Shown here in pieces: positions 26,533-35,979 of a stretch of 64,000 nucleotides of DNA. The first letter of the stretch is position 1; each line of letters opens with the position of its first letter. The stretch is from Candidatus Iainarchaeum sp. (GTDB taxonomy: Archaea; Iainarchaeota; Iainarchaeia; Iainarchaeales; UBA10219): contig JAGVWE010000004.1 of assembly GCA_018304425.1 (NCBI GenBank), forward strand, positions 254,121 through 318,120, read 5' to 3'. The notes under the pieces were generated by a model, which saw only the letters and a program-made list of their open reading frames with translations, made no database searches and was not told where the DNA came from. The position numbers and the translations under genes are program-made.

Positions 26533-29500
26533 TCAGTTGGTGTACACGCCGGCGTTGTTCTCGAGGTGGCCTCCCGCGCACATGACGCCGTTGCCGAGTT
26601 TCTTGTACCAGGCCTCGTGCTGGTTCTGGTAGCCGCACTTCCAGGCAAACCAGTAGTCCTGGTCCTCCGGCAGCTTGACCAGCGAGAGGTAAGGATAGCC
26701 CTTGGGGTCGGGAGCTGCCGGGACATGGTAGACCTTGGTGAGCACGACCTTGGTGGCGGGCACACTCCAGTCACCCGGCATGTCCGTGAGGTTCTGGTTA
26801 AACCAGGCCGAGGGGTCCTTCAGCGTGATGCTCATCTCCATGGCATTGGTTCCATTGTAAATTCCATAGGTTGGGCTAAAGACAATGCCGTGGTTTTTCA
26901 GGACGTCGTCAATGACGGTGCCGACATCGGGGTCCAACTTCTTGAATTCTGCCAGCAATGTATAGAACGACTGGTTGTTGCCTTGTTCACCGCCATCCAC
27001 TTTGTCGTATTCCCTATCAAAGCCCTCGTCGAGTAGCCTTAACAGCTTGTACTCGTCTTTGAGTTTCACCATTGCATCGCTGATGCGTTTCGTGTCGCTG
27101 TCCCTGCCCATGACATAGGCTTCCACGGCGTTCTTGTACTCGCCGTAGCTCGGCAAGCCGAAGTTGCTGCCAATCCATTCGTCGTCCGAGCCGGGGTTGA
27201 CCTGCTTGTCGAGTTCGAGGTGGTAGGTCATGGACTTTTCGGGGTCATCGCCGTCCACTTCCAGGTCGTAAATGGCGAGGGTCGTGCAGGTGCCGTTGCC
27301 CATGCACGTGATGGGGTCGTTGCGTTCCTTGTCTATGAAGTAGTCCGCGTTCTCCTTGTAGAAGTCCGCGCAGTACGCGTAGGCCGGGTCCTTGTCCTTG
27401 CCCTCGTCAAAGGCTTCCGAGCAGGCAATCATTTTCCGGGCCTCGTCCAACCCATAGGAGTCGCCGCCGTTGCCGGCCTCGAGTTTCACGGACTTCTTGT
27501 TCAACGCGTAGTAGAACGGCTTATAGCAGTCCTCTGCATAGGCTTTGCCGTTGCATAAATCGTACAGGCCTTCGAACCGTGTGGGGCTCGCATTCTTTTG
27601 GCCTTGTGCGGGCGGCCTCAGTTTGAGGCTGTGGTCAATGGTTTTGCCGTCCAAGGCAGTGGCCTGCCGCTTCAAGGACAACGCGTCCAAGTAACCCGGG
27701 TCAGCCGCGTACGGTCGGCCGCTGAACGTATAGTACAGGGTCCGGCCCAGTTTCTCGGCTTCCTTGGCCCCGGCCTGGAACAACACGGTGTTGCCCGAGA
27801 ACACGGTGGCATCCTCGTCGTTCAAGGGCATGGAGGGTTCTTTTTCCAGGGGGCGGAGGCCCGGGTGGATGATTAAGTATGCGTTGCCTGCATTGACTCC
27901 ATAGCTGGCCGCTACCTCGACCTGGTTGCCCCGGCCTCCCTTGAGGCCCGCAATCAAGTCATTGGCTTCGCTGCTGAACTGCCACCAGGCAATGCCTTGC
28001 TGGATGACTTCGCCTGCTGCCAGCGCCCATCCCACGAAGGGAACGGCTTTCACCAGCACCGAACCCGTCTTCGTGGTAGCGAATGCGCCAAACTTGCCTG
28101 CCACCCTCACCGCGGCAACGGCTCCGGCCTTGGCGCCCTTGGCGGCCCGGAATGCCTTCCAAGCCGTGTTTACCGTCTTCCAGTCCTGCGCCGTCTTAAA
28201 CCATTTCGCGGCCGGCGCGAACTTGGCAGCTACTGCCTTGCCAGCCGCCTGAATCGGTTCGGCTACGCCAATCTTGTCCGCGCTCCAGGCAATGCCCTTG
28301 CCAGTGGCTCTCAGCATGTGGCCAATGCCTACCGCCACCCAGGTCGCGGGGTGCGCGTGGGCAATGAGTTGCGTGGCCCGTAACGCGCCCGCCCAGCCCT
28401 TGAAGTTGCTGAGCAATCGGGCCATGCTACCCCGCAACCGCGCCCAGGACCAGAACCGCACGGCGTCTCCCGTGGTCTTGGCCGCTGCCGCGGCGCCTGG
28501 AGCTGCACCCGTGCCTGGTGCCACGGTCGTGCCGCCGGTCGCCGGTGCTCCCCCTCCCACAGCAGCCCCGCCTTCCTTGGCCCCTCCGGGTTCCGCAAGC
28601 CTCGCGAGGGGCGGACCAATTGGTTCTGCAACGACTGGTTTGCTAGTGCCCGTCCACCAGTCAATGATTCCCTGGTTTTCTACCGCTCGCGCGCGTGCCG
28701 CTTTCAAGTCGTCTTCAATTCTTGCCACGTTGCGTCGCGCGTTAGCCAGTTGCTCGGCCGAAGCCTTGGGGTCGTTGAGCCTTGCTTGGGCCGCCTTGAG
28801 GTCTCCGTCGAGTTTTGCGATTTCCTTTTGGTCTTCTGCCAGCCACTTCCTTGCCTCCGTGACCCCGGATGGTTCCGCGCCGGCGCCCGGCATGGTTGCC
28901 GCCGGAGTTGCAGCCGCTTTCGCAGTCAATGCAGCAATTTCCTTTTCAAGGTCATCGATTTGCCTTGCCAGTGCCTGTTGTGCCCTTCTTGCTTCTGGGA
29001 TAAGCTTTTGTTCGAGTTCCGGCACTTTTGCGCCACCCGAAGCCCGCAAGCTGTTCAATTCATCGGTCAGGTCAGCTATCTTCTTGGCCTGCGCTTCCGC
29101 TTGTTTCTTCAGGGCAGCCAACTGGGTCTTCGCGGCCTCGAGTCTTGTTGCTACCTCGACCGCCTCAGCTGAGCCTGCAGCCGCCTTCGGCGGCTCGGTA
29201 ATCTTTTCCCTGTCAAGGGGCCGAATTTGGCCGTCCTGGGTTGATGTTAGGGGCTTGTCCACGGCGGCGGCCTGCAACCGGGCCAGCGTGGCCTCGGCAT
29301 CAGCCACTTCCCTCATGGATTTAATGATTTGCGTGCCTCGTTCCGCGCCGTAAACTTGTTTGATGTCGGCCTCCATTCTCTCAATGCCTTTCTGTAGGGC
29401 CGCCTTTCGCCCGTCGACGACGGGTCGCTCTGGCTGGGAGATGATGGGTTGTTGCGTGAGTTCCCGGGTCTCCAAGGCCTTGAGTCTACGCAGCGTCTGC

Positions 29501-32500
29501 TGGTAAAAATTAATCAATGGGGCATTCAATCGCGCGGCGTCCTCGGCGCCCTGGGCCACGGCCTGCCTCAGCTTGGCCACGTAATCTGCTTCTGCTACCA
29601 CGTCCTTGGCGGCGCCGGTAACGGCTTTCTCGGCTTCTGCGAGTCTGGTGGCCGCACCCCGTCCAATGGCGTCTTTCCTCATCGCTTGGATGCCCATTTC
29701 TTTGGCCAGAATTTCGTCGTCCAATTCAGCCAGCCTCTTCTGAAATTGTGCAATTCCTTTGTCATATTCTTCCAGGGTGCCGGTGCGGGGCCAGTCTATC
29801 TCGCCCCTAAACGCATCGAATTCCTTCTGCAAAGCATTCCGTGCCTCAACCAATTTATTGAGCTCGGCTTCCCGTTGGCTGATTCTAGCCAACAAGTCAT
29901 CCACGCCAGTAACCGCTTTCGCTTCCGCCGCGGCCTTGGCTTCAAGGTCGGCCAAGCGCTTGGCGTAGGCCGCGACCTCCTTGCCTTCCGCGTTCAGGAT
30001 GGCCTCGAATTCGTCGAGTTTGCCCATCGCGGCAAACCGGCCGCGGGCCCGTGCAATGCGGGCCTCGACCTTCTGGATTTGCTCGTCAAGCATGGCCAGG
30101 ATGCGTTGGCTCTCGGCTTTCTCGGCAGCAGACCATTCGACGCTGGCAATGCGTTGCTGGTGCACGGCCTTCCGCTCGTAGAGGTAACGCAACTGCAAGG
30201 CGTCGCCCCGCAACGCAGCGGATTCACGCGCCAAGGTAGTGGCAAGCGTTTCCGTTGCCGCTTTGACCGCTCCAGGTGCCACGCCTTTTATCTTGCCCAG
30301 CAAATCGTCCAAGAACGCTTTCACGCGCGAGTGGAGGCCCTTGGGGGCCAGCACTTCGTCGACGACTTCTTTGTTACCGGTTTTCAGCAACGCAGCTTCG
30401 GCGCTATCGCCTGCATCCAAGTACTTCCTTATAGTGCCAGTTGAGTCCTTGGCGGCCTCTCTTTCCGCGGCTTCCTGCATGGCCTTGCTGATATCAGCAG
30501 GCTTGACCGGCCTTTTCGCGATTTCCCCGAGTTGTGCCAACGCGTTTTGCTGGCCGAGTTCGTCTGCCAGCATGCCCACGCGCCGCTGGCCTTGTGCGAT
30601 GGAAGCCTCGAGGTCCTTGATTTCGGCTTCAAGACTCGTAATCTTGCCCCGGTCTCCGGCGGACAACGGTCCACGAGGTCCTTTTCCCTCGTAAAGCGCC
30701 AACTCGCTTCTAGCCGAGTCCAACCGGGTCTCCAACTGGTTGAGGTTCTTTATCTCGCCTTCCAAGTCATCCAGGAGTTTTTGGGGTGTTTTTGCCGGGG
30801 GCGCGGGCACCTTCACTGTATCGGGTTCCACGGGTGCCGGAATAGGGGTGGGGGTTGGCACTGGTGTGGGTGTGGGGGTCGGAGTAGGAACAGGAGTTGG
30901 GGTGGGCACGGGTGTGGGAGTGGGCACAGGTGTTGGGACTGGAGTAGGAACGGGAGTGGGTACGGGTGTTGGAACCGGAGTAGGAACCGGGGTGGGAACC
31001 GGCGTGGGCAACGGTGGTATGGGTTCCACGGCCCTCCATTTCAGGGGCGCGAGCGTGGTCCAGGGAATCATGATGATGGGGATGAGGGCCTTCTTGTACT
31101 TGCTGAGCTCGGCTTGCTGGAAGTAGCTTGACACGCTCGTGGCGTTTTCGCCGATGTAGTAGGTGACGCCGTCTTGCACAACGGTTTGCCCGACGACTAC
31201 TTGGCCGCTGGCCGGCGGCCAGTTCGCGACCGTGCTTTCCACGGTGAAGCAGTACACGGCCTCATGGTTGCCGATGGCAGCATAGCAGTTGCCGCCCGCG
31301 TCCAGCAATTGCTGGATGGGTTCGGGCAATTTCATGCCCTTGATTTTCGCGAGTTCCTCGTCGATGGGCTGGAAATTGTCCACGTACATTTCGTTGAGCA
31401 AGGGGTTGTTGCCCGCGACGTCTTTTAATTCGCTGAAGCTGATGCGCAGCTTGGAGGCCAAGGCCGCGGTTTCCCCGAACTTTCCGGCGGTCAAGGCGGT
31501 CTCGAGTTTGGTCGCGTCCGCCATCATGGAAGCCGACTTGGCGTCCAAGGCATCGCGTTTGGACATGGCTTCCTTGTATTCCTTGGCGTTGGCCGCCGTG
31601 TCTCCGACGAAGAGTTTTTCGAGGAACCGGTTATACCAGTCAACCGAGTTGAACAACATGGTCATGAAAGCCGTTGGATGCGTGGCGGCGTCGGTGGCCG
31701 GGATGGGGTTGCCGCTGTCGTCCTTGGCCTCGACTTTCGCGAAGGGCAGGGCCTGCACCGGGCTATAGCCATAGAGGCAGCCGAGCTTGGTGCCAATCAT
31801 GCGCGCGAACATGTTTTGGACGCGCCAGTTCTTGATGGGTATGAAGTAGTCCATGCTTCCATAGAATTTCCGCTTGCCTTGCGCGGCGTTGTCAACGACT
31901 TGGTTGAGGACTTCCTCGAACTGGATGTTTTCCACCGAGCCCACGCAGACTTCCTTGGACAGGATGCTGGAATACATGGTGTCAAGGTTGACCGCATCCG
32001 GCCACAGGTCTTCGCGGATGATTCTCGCCACCGGTCCCAGGTACGCCGAGGCGTCCGGGGTAAAGCGTTGTGCGAACGTGTAAATCGTGGCCTGCTGGGC
32101 GTCTACCTTCACGCCTTCCGTGGAAGCATAGAGCCAGGCCTCGTTCATGGTCTTGCCCAAGTCCTTTTGCTTGGTTTCGTCGGCTGTGGGGGCCTCGACT
32201 TTCACGGTGTAGGGCGCCTGCTGGTCTGCCGCCACGCCTGGCGCGACTTCTTGCACGAACCGCACGTAACTGGTCTTGCCCTGGGGCACCACCGTGTCTC
32301 CGAGGAAGGGCTTCAAGTCACAGGCCTCGGGCTTGCCATAGTCGGCCGCGTTCACGAGGACGCCGAAGCTGAAGGGCTTGCCTGGGAACGAGTCCACGTA
32401 GTTCTGGGAGTCCTCGAACACGATGCCGCGGTATTTTTCGAAGGTTTGCCGGAGTTCGGCCAGGGAACCCGTCAAGGCCGGGCACGCGCAGTAACTGTCC

Positions 32501-34026
32501 ATGCAGGGCTGGAACGGCGCGTCAAGGTCGTTCTGGATGTCAGGGTAATTATAGAGCGTGCCCTGGATGGCGTCTCCCTTGTAGAGTTCCTTCAACTGGT
32601 CTCTTTCTTCTTTGGGGGTTGCCTCCGTCAATTCGATGAAATCGTTTTGCACGTCAACGGTGCGGATGGGTTGCACGGTGCTTTCCCGCAGGCGCGTGGG
32701 CGTGGTCACGGGACAGTTGTAACTATTGTGGGGGATGTCGTTCGGTGCCGACTCAATTTTTTGCCGGCTTGCGCGGGCGAACTCGGGTTGGATGAGGCCA
32801 GCCAAGGCGCTCTGGGCGTCCACGTCCACGTTGTCGAATGCGTCGCAGGTGTTGTCCCCGGTAGCCTTCGTGGTGAGGGTCAAGGGCACGCCCAGGTTGT
32901 TGACCACCAGTAGAGGCTTTTGAACGGGGTTCACGGTGTCCTCGGTGAACACCACTTTTTCCGTCACCAGATCGCCTTTGCCGAACACGACCATGGGGTG
33001 CTTGAAGTGGAACAGCCTGGACACCAAAAAGAAGTCTTGTTTCCTGACGTCGGGGTCGCGCTTGGCTTCCAAGGCCAGGTTAATGGGGCCCCCGTACTGG
33101 TTGATGATGGGCTCGTTGTTCGGCCCAAGGAAGGTGAGGCTGCCGCGCATGTCGTTGTCGAGGGCGGCCGCGTCCCGCTTCATTTTCTCGCGGAAGTCAA
33201 TCGTTACCCGCAACAAGTACGGTTGTTCGTCCGGGTAATGGGGGTCGGCGTCCCTGACTTCCACTTTCACGTAGTCTGTGAGGTCGCCCTGAACCGTGTA
33301 GTGCTTGAACCATCCTTTGGAGAGCTTTATTTCCTCGTCCTTGATGTCCTGTTGTGCCTTCGACTGGTCAATGCAAATCAACCGCTCGTGCACGCGCATG
33401 GGGTGCAGTTCCGACATCTCGTCAAAGACAATGGGTGCCTTCATTTCCTCGGGCGGGGGGCATAGAACCGTCTTGGGTGGCTTCACGGTTTCAGCCGGCG
33501 GGCCGCCTGGCGGAGTTCCCGGTTCGGTCCCAGGCAGGGGGGGCGTGCCGTCCTTGCGTTCTTCTTCCAGAGGCGTGCATTCTTCGTCGGTGGCTTTTTT
33601 GTGTTCTTTAGGAGTCACGCGTTCTTCTGGAGGGCATTCCTTGCGTGGCTTGCCGTCCTTGTCGGGCTGGCAAGGGCACACCGGGGGTTTCTTGGCTCCT
33701 GCTCCGGGGGCCTTCTCCTCTTGAGTGTCCTCGGTGGCTTCCGCAGCGGTTTTCTCGACTGCCTTTTTTACCGCGACTGCCGCGTCCGCGGGCGCGCCCC
33801 CCACGATAATCGTTGCGCTGCCGCCTGAACTGGCAATCGCTTTCTGTCCCGCGTCTTCGCCGGCCTTTTTTTCGGCGGCCTTTTCCGCGTCCTTCGTGGT
33901 GCAGGCCTTGCTCCAAATCTGTTTGCTGGGTTGGCCGTTGGTGGGCGAGCAAAGCAGTTGGCCGGCCAGGAAGCCGATGGCCAGGATGCCGATGATGCCC
34001 AACATCAGGCCGTACTTGCGTTTCAT
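26533..34026 (-). CDS. Giant coiled-coil surface protein with Pro-Thr spacer
   Basis: 2497 aa from MKRKYG; this ATG overlaps the TGA of the upstream 192-aa gene by ATGA, which decides the start over an in-frame codon 24 triplets earlier. Order: N-terminal anchor (GLMLGIIGILAIGFLAG), a Cys-rich segment (ACTTKD; CPCQPD; ECPPEE), a ~900-residue extracellular part, a spacer of PTPV units at about 1003-1066, then ~700 residues of Glu/Lys/Ala/Leu-rich coiled coil (about 1080-1800), a Gly/Ala-rich hinge, two hydrophobic stretches near 1880-2030, and a ~450-residue Cys-containing end. The anchor, rigid spacer, stalk and head layout fits a long surface fibre or adhesin. It lacks the tag shared by giants A-C and is not their paralogue. 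No family recognised. Confidence 0.85.
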   Translation of the reverse strand: MKRKYGLMLGIIGILAIGFLAGQLLCSPTNGQPSKQIWSKACTTKDAEKAAEKKAGEDAGQKAIASSGGSATIIVGGAPADAAVAVKKAVEKTAAEATEDTQEEKAPGAGAKKPPVCPCQPDKDGKPRKECPPEERVTPKEHKKATDEECTPLEEERKDGTPPLPGTEPGTPPGGPPAETVKPPKTVLCPPPEEMKAPIVFDEMSELHPMRVHERLICIDQSKAQQDIKDEEIKLSKGWFKHYTVQGDLTDYVKVEVRDADPHYPDEQPYLLRVTIDFREKMKRDAAALDNDMRGSLTFLGPNNEPIINQYGGPINLALEAKRDPDVRKQDFFLVSRLFHFKHPMVVFGKGDLVTEKVVFTEDTVNPVQKPLLVVNNLGVPLTLTTKATGDNTCDAFDNVDVDAQSALAGLIQPEFARASRQKIESAPNDIPHNSYNCPVTTPTRLRESTVQPIRTVDVQNDFIELTEATPKEERDQLKELYKGDAIQGTLYNYPDIQNDLDAPFQPCMDSYCACPALTGSLAELRQTFEKYRGIVFEDSQNYVDSFPGKPFSFGVLVNAADYGKPEACDLKPFLGDTVVPQGKTSYVRFVQEVAPGVAADQQAPYTVKVEAPTADETKQKDLGKTMNEAWLYASTEGVKVDAQQATIYTFAQRFTPDASAYLGPVARIIREDLWPDAVNLDTMYSSILSKEVCVGSVENIQFEEVLNQVVDNAAQGKRKFYGSMDYFIPIKNWRVQNMFARMIGTKLGCLYGYSPVQALPFAKVEAKDDSGNPIPATDAATHPTAFMTMLFNSVDWYNRFLEKLFVGDTAANAKEYKEAMSKRDALDAKSASMMADATKLETALTAGKFGETAALASKLRISFSELKDVAGNNPLLNEMYVDNFQPIDEELAKIKGMKLPEPIQQLLDAGGNCYAAIGNHEAVYCFTVESTVANWPPASGQVVVGQTVVQDGVTYYIGENATSVSSYFQQAELSKYKKALIPIIMIPWTTLAPLKWRAVEPIPPLPTPVPTPVPTPVPTPVPTPVPTPVPTPVPTPTPVPTPTPVPTPTPTPTPVPTPTPIPAPVEPDTVKVPAPPAKTPQKLLDDLEGEIKNLNQLETRLDSARSELALYEGKGPRGPLSAGDRGKITSLEAEIKDLEASIAQGQRRVGMLADELGQQNALAQLGEIAKRPVKPADISKAMQEAAEREAAKDSTGTIRKYLDAGDSAEAALLKTGNKEVVDEVLAPKGLHSRVKAFLDDLLGKIKGVAPGAVKAATETLATTLARESAALRGDALQLRYLYERKAVHQQRIASVEWSAAEKAESQRILAMLDEQIQKVEARIARARGRFAAMGKLDEFEAILNAEGKEVAAYAKRLADLEAKAAAEAKAVTGVDDLLARISQREAELNKLVEARNALQKEFDAFRGEIDWPRTGTLEEYDKGIAQFQKRLAELDDEILAKEMGIQAMRKDAIGRGAATRLAEAEKAVTGAAKDVVAEADYVAKLRQAVAQGAEDAARLNAPLINFYQQTLRRLKALETRELTQQPIISQPERPVVDGRKAALQKGIERMEADIKQVYGAERGTQIIKSMREVADAEATLARLQAAAVDKPLTSTQDGQIRPLDREKITEPPKAAAGSAEAVEVATRLEAAKTQLAALKKQAEAQAKKIADLTDELNSLRASGGAKVPELEQKLIPEARRAQQALARQIDDLEKEIAALTAKAAATPAATMPGAGAEPSGVTEARKWLAEDQKEIAKLDGDLKAAQARLNDPKASAEQLANARRNVARIEDDLKAARARAVENQGIIDWWTGTSKPVVAEPIGPPLARLAEPGGAKEGGAAVGGGAPATGGTTVAPGTGAAPGAAAAAKTTGDAVRFWSWARLRGSMARLLSNFKGWAGALRATQLIAHAHPATWVAVGIGHMLRATGKGIAWSADKIGVAEPIQAAGKAVAAKFAPAAKWFKTAQDWKTVNTAWKAFRAAKGAKAGAVAAVRVAGKFGAFATTKTGSVLVKAVPFVGWALAAGEVIQQGIAWWQFSSEANDLIAGLKGGRGNQVEVAASYGVNAGNAYLIIHPGLRPLEKEPSMPLNDEDATVFSGNTVLFQAGAKEAEKLGRTLYYTFSGRPYAADPGYLDALSLKRQATALDGKTIDHSLKLRPPAQGQKNASPTRFEGLYDLCNGKAYAEDCYKPFYYALNKKSVKLEAGNGGDSYGLDEARKMIACSEAFDEGKDKDPAYAYCADFYKENADYFIDKERNDPITCMGNGTCTTLAIYDLEVDGDDPEKSMTYHLELDKQVNPGSDDEWIGSNFGLPSYGEYKNAVEAYVMGRDSDTKRISDAMVKLKDEYKLLRLLDEGFDREYDKVDGGEQGNNQSFYTLLAEFKKLDPDVGTVIDDVLKNHGIVFSPTYGIYNGTNAMEMSITLKDPSAWFNQNLTDMPGDWSVPATKVVLTKVYHVPAAPDPKGYPYLSLVKLPEDQDYWFAWKCGYQNQHEAWYKKLGNGVMCAGGHLENNAGVYTN
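30838..31017 (-). repeat. Tandem Pro-Thr-Pro-Val codon repeat
   Basis: About 60 residues of PTPV/PTPTPV units encoded by imperfect 6- and 12-base repeats. A stiff, protease-resistant spacer between the membrane-proximal part and the coiled coil; unit number could vary between strains. Confidence 0.85.
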
Positions 34027-34601
34027 GCGGTCAACGCCCCTGACACGCGGGTGGCCAGTTTTTCTTCGGTGGCCCGCATTTCTTCGACTGGCAGCCACAC
34101 CAGTTCAAAGCCCTTCAACTCGGTGAAGAGCGCGGTGCGCTGTTCTTCGGAAAGCGATTCGTAAAAGGGAGTGGGCAAGGCGAGGGTAACCGTTGAGAGG
34201 TTGCGGTGGGTGTTGGGCAAGCGCATGGACAGGGAGACCTGTCGGCCTTCCTTGGGTTTCACGACCACGAGGCTGTATTCTTCGAGTTTCTCGACTTCGC
34301 CGGTGGCAGAGACCTCTGCCGTGGCAAGGGAGTCGGCCAAGGCGTTCGGGACCACCGTCAACAGCACCAGGTCCGCGTTTTCCGGGGCCAAAATCCGTTC
34401 CTCGTGTCCTTTCGCGGAAATCGAGACGTCCTTGTTGACTTGCAGGCCCGCATAGTCGATGGCATAGGAAGCGTTCAAGTTGAGGGGTTGCACGTACTGG
34501 CTCTGCGACCACAGGAAGGCGAGCACGCCTCCCCCGATGACGACCGCAACCACCAGCAATGCCAGGTCCCGCTTGGATATTTCCCCCTCTAAATTAGGCA
34601 T
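34023..34601 (-). CDS. N-terminally anchored extracellular protein, coupled to the coiled-coil giant
   Basis: 192 aa. A charged cytoplasmic start (MPNLEGEISKRD) is followed by one membrane segment (LALLVVAVVIGGGVLAFLW) and about 155 extracellular residues with beta character and no Cys. The TGA overlaps the ATG of the 2497-aa giant, so the pair is translationally coupled and probably works together at the surface. A TATA-like box is centred about 27 bases before the ATG, and there is no leader. No family recognised. Confidence 0.8.
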   Translation of the reverse strand: MPNLEGEISKRDLALLVVAVVIGGGVLAFLWSQSQYVQPLNLNASYAIDYAGLQVNKDVSISAKGHEERILAPENADLVLLTVVPNALADSLATAEVSATGEVEKLEEYSLVVVKPKEGRQVSLSMRLPNTHRNLSTVTLALPTPFYESLSEEQRTALFTELKGFELVWLPVEEMRATEEKLATRVSGALTA

Positions 34602-34624
34602 ATCTATTCTATACCAGCAGGAGC

Positions 34625-34632
34625 TATATTAA
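34625..34632 (-). promoter_or_regulatory. TATA box of the 192-aa/coiled-coil giant operon
   Basis: TTAATATA on the minus strand, centred ~27 bases before the ATG at 34601; leaderless transcript expected. Confidence 0.6.
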
Positions 34633-34650
34633 CCTTTTCATGGGCCGGCG

Positions 34651-34737
34651 TTATTTAAACTGGTTTGTCGCCCGCCTGAACCACCACGCGTAGTAGCCCG
34701 CCACGTCTCCAAAGACTATATAAAACTGCCGACCCAT
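34651..34737 (-). pseudogene. Stranded 3' end of an archaeosortase gene
   Basis: A 28-codon frame ends in VAGYYAWWFRRATNQFK, matching the end of the intact archaeosortase at 35980 (IAGYYAWWFRRST). A 29-bp stretch (34672-34700) is identical to about 36004-36032. The catalytic part is absent, so this is a remnant left by duplication or insertion, not a working gene. Confidence 0.75.
34717..34724 (+). promoter_or_regulatory. TATA box of the HicB-like gene
   Basis: TATATAAA is centred 27-28 bases before the ATG at 34748, with no Shine-Dalgarno motif: leaderless start. It lies inside the archaeosortase remnant on the other strand. Confidence 0.6.
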
Positions 34738-34747
34738 ATTTTTCCAT

Positions 34748-34972
34748 ATGCTTAGAAAATTCAATGTCGTGGTTGAGCAAGGAGAAGACGGTTACCTTAT
34801 TTCAGAGGTCGTGGAGCTTCCGGGCTGTCATACCCAGGCCAAGACTTATGATGCGTTAATCAAGAGAACCAAGGAAGCCATTTCCCTGTACTTGAACGCC
34901 GGAAAAGATCTGTCCCTTCCTGTGCCCATCGGATCCATTTTTGCGGGGCCCAACGTTAGTGATTTGGGTTAA
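34748..34972 (+). CDS. HicB-like protein (UPF0150), no HicA partner
   Basis: 74 aa with the degraded RNase H-like HicB fold: VVVEQGEDGYLISEVVELPG, then CHTQAKTYDALIKRTKEAI as the helix. In HicAB systems the partner HicA is a small dsRNA-binding toxin; no such ORF is adjacent, so this is a solitary HicB, common in archaea, and may be a regulator. The HTH found in longer HicB proteins is absent. Its last 17 bases overlap tail to tail with the acylphosphatase gene. Confidence 0.85.
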   Translation: MLRKFNVVVEQGEDGYLISEVVELPGCHTQAKTYDALIKRTKEAISLYLNAGKDLSLPVPIGSIFAGPNVSDLG

Positions 34973-35630
34973 TCGATTTGATTGCCTGTTGGATGGCCGT
35001 CGTCAGTTTTTCGAGGTTCTCATTGATTTTGTCCAGTGAACCCGAAACCGTGCCGTACTTGACGTCCAACGAGGAAAAGTTTCCAACGGTTTGGTCCTTG
35101 AACCTGGTCATGGTCTGGTTTACATCGTCCAATTTCTGGTTTGCCTGGTTCTTGAACTCGGTGAGCGTGTGATCAACGCCGTGCATGGTTTTTTCCAGTT
35201 TTTCAAAGCTTGTTTTTGATTCGCCTTTGAATTCGTGCAGTGTGTTATTCATCCCGTGGAGGATGAGCCCACCTATTTCCGTTTTTTCGAGTATTTCTCT
35301 TTGAATGTCTGCCTTGCCGTAGTCGATCCAGAAGCCTTTGAAGGCGTTTTTGCCTGGCTTGAATTCTTTTGTTTTTTCTGAAAATTCCTGGATTCGTTCA
35401 ACGTGCAATGAGAAAGGGTCTTCTGGGTTTCCTTTTAAGTCTATTTTTTTCTTGAATTCTTCGAGGGCTTTCTTGTTTGGAGCCTCACAGTAGATTTCAA
35501 CGCCGCCATCGTCGAGGTTTCTGGCGTGCCCCCTAATGCCAAGGTTTCTGGCCACTTGTTTTACGTAGGCCCTATAGCCAACTCCCTGGACGTTGCCCCT
35601 CATCACCAGTCTGACTATAATACCCTCCAT
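34956..35630 (-). CDS. Acylphosphatase with C-terminal coiled coil (copy 1)
   Basis: 224 aa. Residues 1-95 are an acylphosphatase-like domain: GNVQGVGYRAYVKQVA carries the phosphate-binding loop with the catalytic Arg, and ARNLDDGGVEIYCEAP supplies the Asn-containing strand. These enzymes hydrolyse acyl-phosphates such as 1,3-bisphosphoglycerate and carbamoyl phosphate. The remaining ~125 residues are a heptad-rich helix (KLEKTMHGVDHTLTEFKNQA) of the sort that makes rods or oligomers; this fusion is unusual since acylphosphatases are normally ~90-aa single domains. The DNA for the coiled coil (35021-35203) matches the second copy at 44686-44868 at all but one position by eye. AT content is higher than in neighbouring genes. 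Likely acquired or moved with the island around it. Confidence 0.85.
   Translation of the reverse strand: MEGIIVRLVMRGNVQGVGYRAYVKQVARNLGIRGHARNLDDGGVEIYCEAPNKKALEEFKKKIDLKGNPEDPFSLHVERIQEFSEKTKEFKPGKNAFKGFWIDYGKADIQREILEKTEIGGLILHGMNNTLHEFKGESKTSFEKLEKTMHGVDHTLTEFKNQANQKLDDVNQTMTRFKDQTVGNFSSLDVKYGTVSGSLDKINENLEKLTTAIQQAIKSINPNH
35021..35203 (-). repeat. 183-bp repeat, copy 1 (coiled-coil coding)
   Basis: Counted by eye, 182 of 183 positions are the same as 44686-44868, a much closer match than the rest of the two genes. This indicates recent duplication or gene conversion. Confidence 0.85.
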
Positions 35631-35715
35631 GCCAACCCCTTAATGTCAAAACCCCTTTAAAAGCATTGCCTTCAGCCAAACCGACAAAAGCCACTGCCTT
35701 TAGCCTTATTAATGA

Positions 35716-35971
35716 TTTTTGGCACTATATGAATATTTGAACAACCAGCGGCTCGCCATTGAAGACAACCCGAAAAACGCTACCGTGCTTTTAGGTATAC
35801 GCGGGCATTATTGTTCCGACAACGAAATCAGGGAGTGGATACAACACGGCAAAAGCAGGGAACTCAAAAGACAGTAGTTTGCGGTGCAAAATTGTTTGCG
35901 AAGAACTGGAAGAATTCGGCAGACTGGTCAAAGGGCACGAAAAACTCTTGGAAGCAATAGGAAAATTGTGA
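35716..35971 (+). pseudogene. Frameshifted small-gene remnant
   Basis: Two frames join across an AAAA run near 35868: the first gives LGIRGHYCSDNEIREWIQHG and stops at 35877, the second continues as CEELEEFGRLVKGHEKLLE to a TGA at 35971. No good ATG opens the first frame. The pieces look like one small soluble protein that lost a base, or a sequencing error in a homopolymer. With the promoter of the acylphosphatase gene (TTTTAAAG near 35660, minus strand) this fills the 349-base stretch between the two flanking genes. Confidence 0.4.
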
Positions 35972-35979
35972 AAAGCCAG

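Noticed and set aside
30838-31017. Short repeat array as a possible regulatory satellite
   Set aside because: It is in frame inside a gene and codes for a Pro-Thr spacer.
34748-34972. A complete HicAB toxin-antitoxin pair
   Set aside because: No HicA-like ORF of about 60-80 residues lies on either side; only the HicB-like gene is present.
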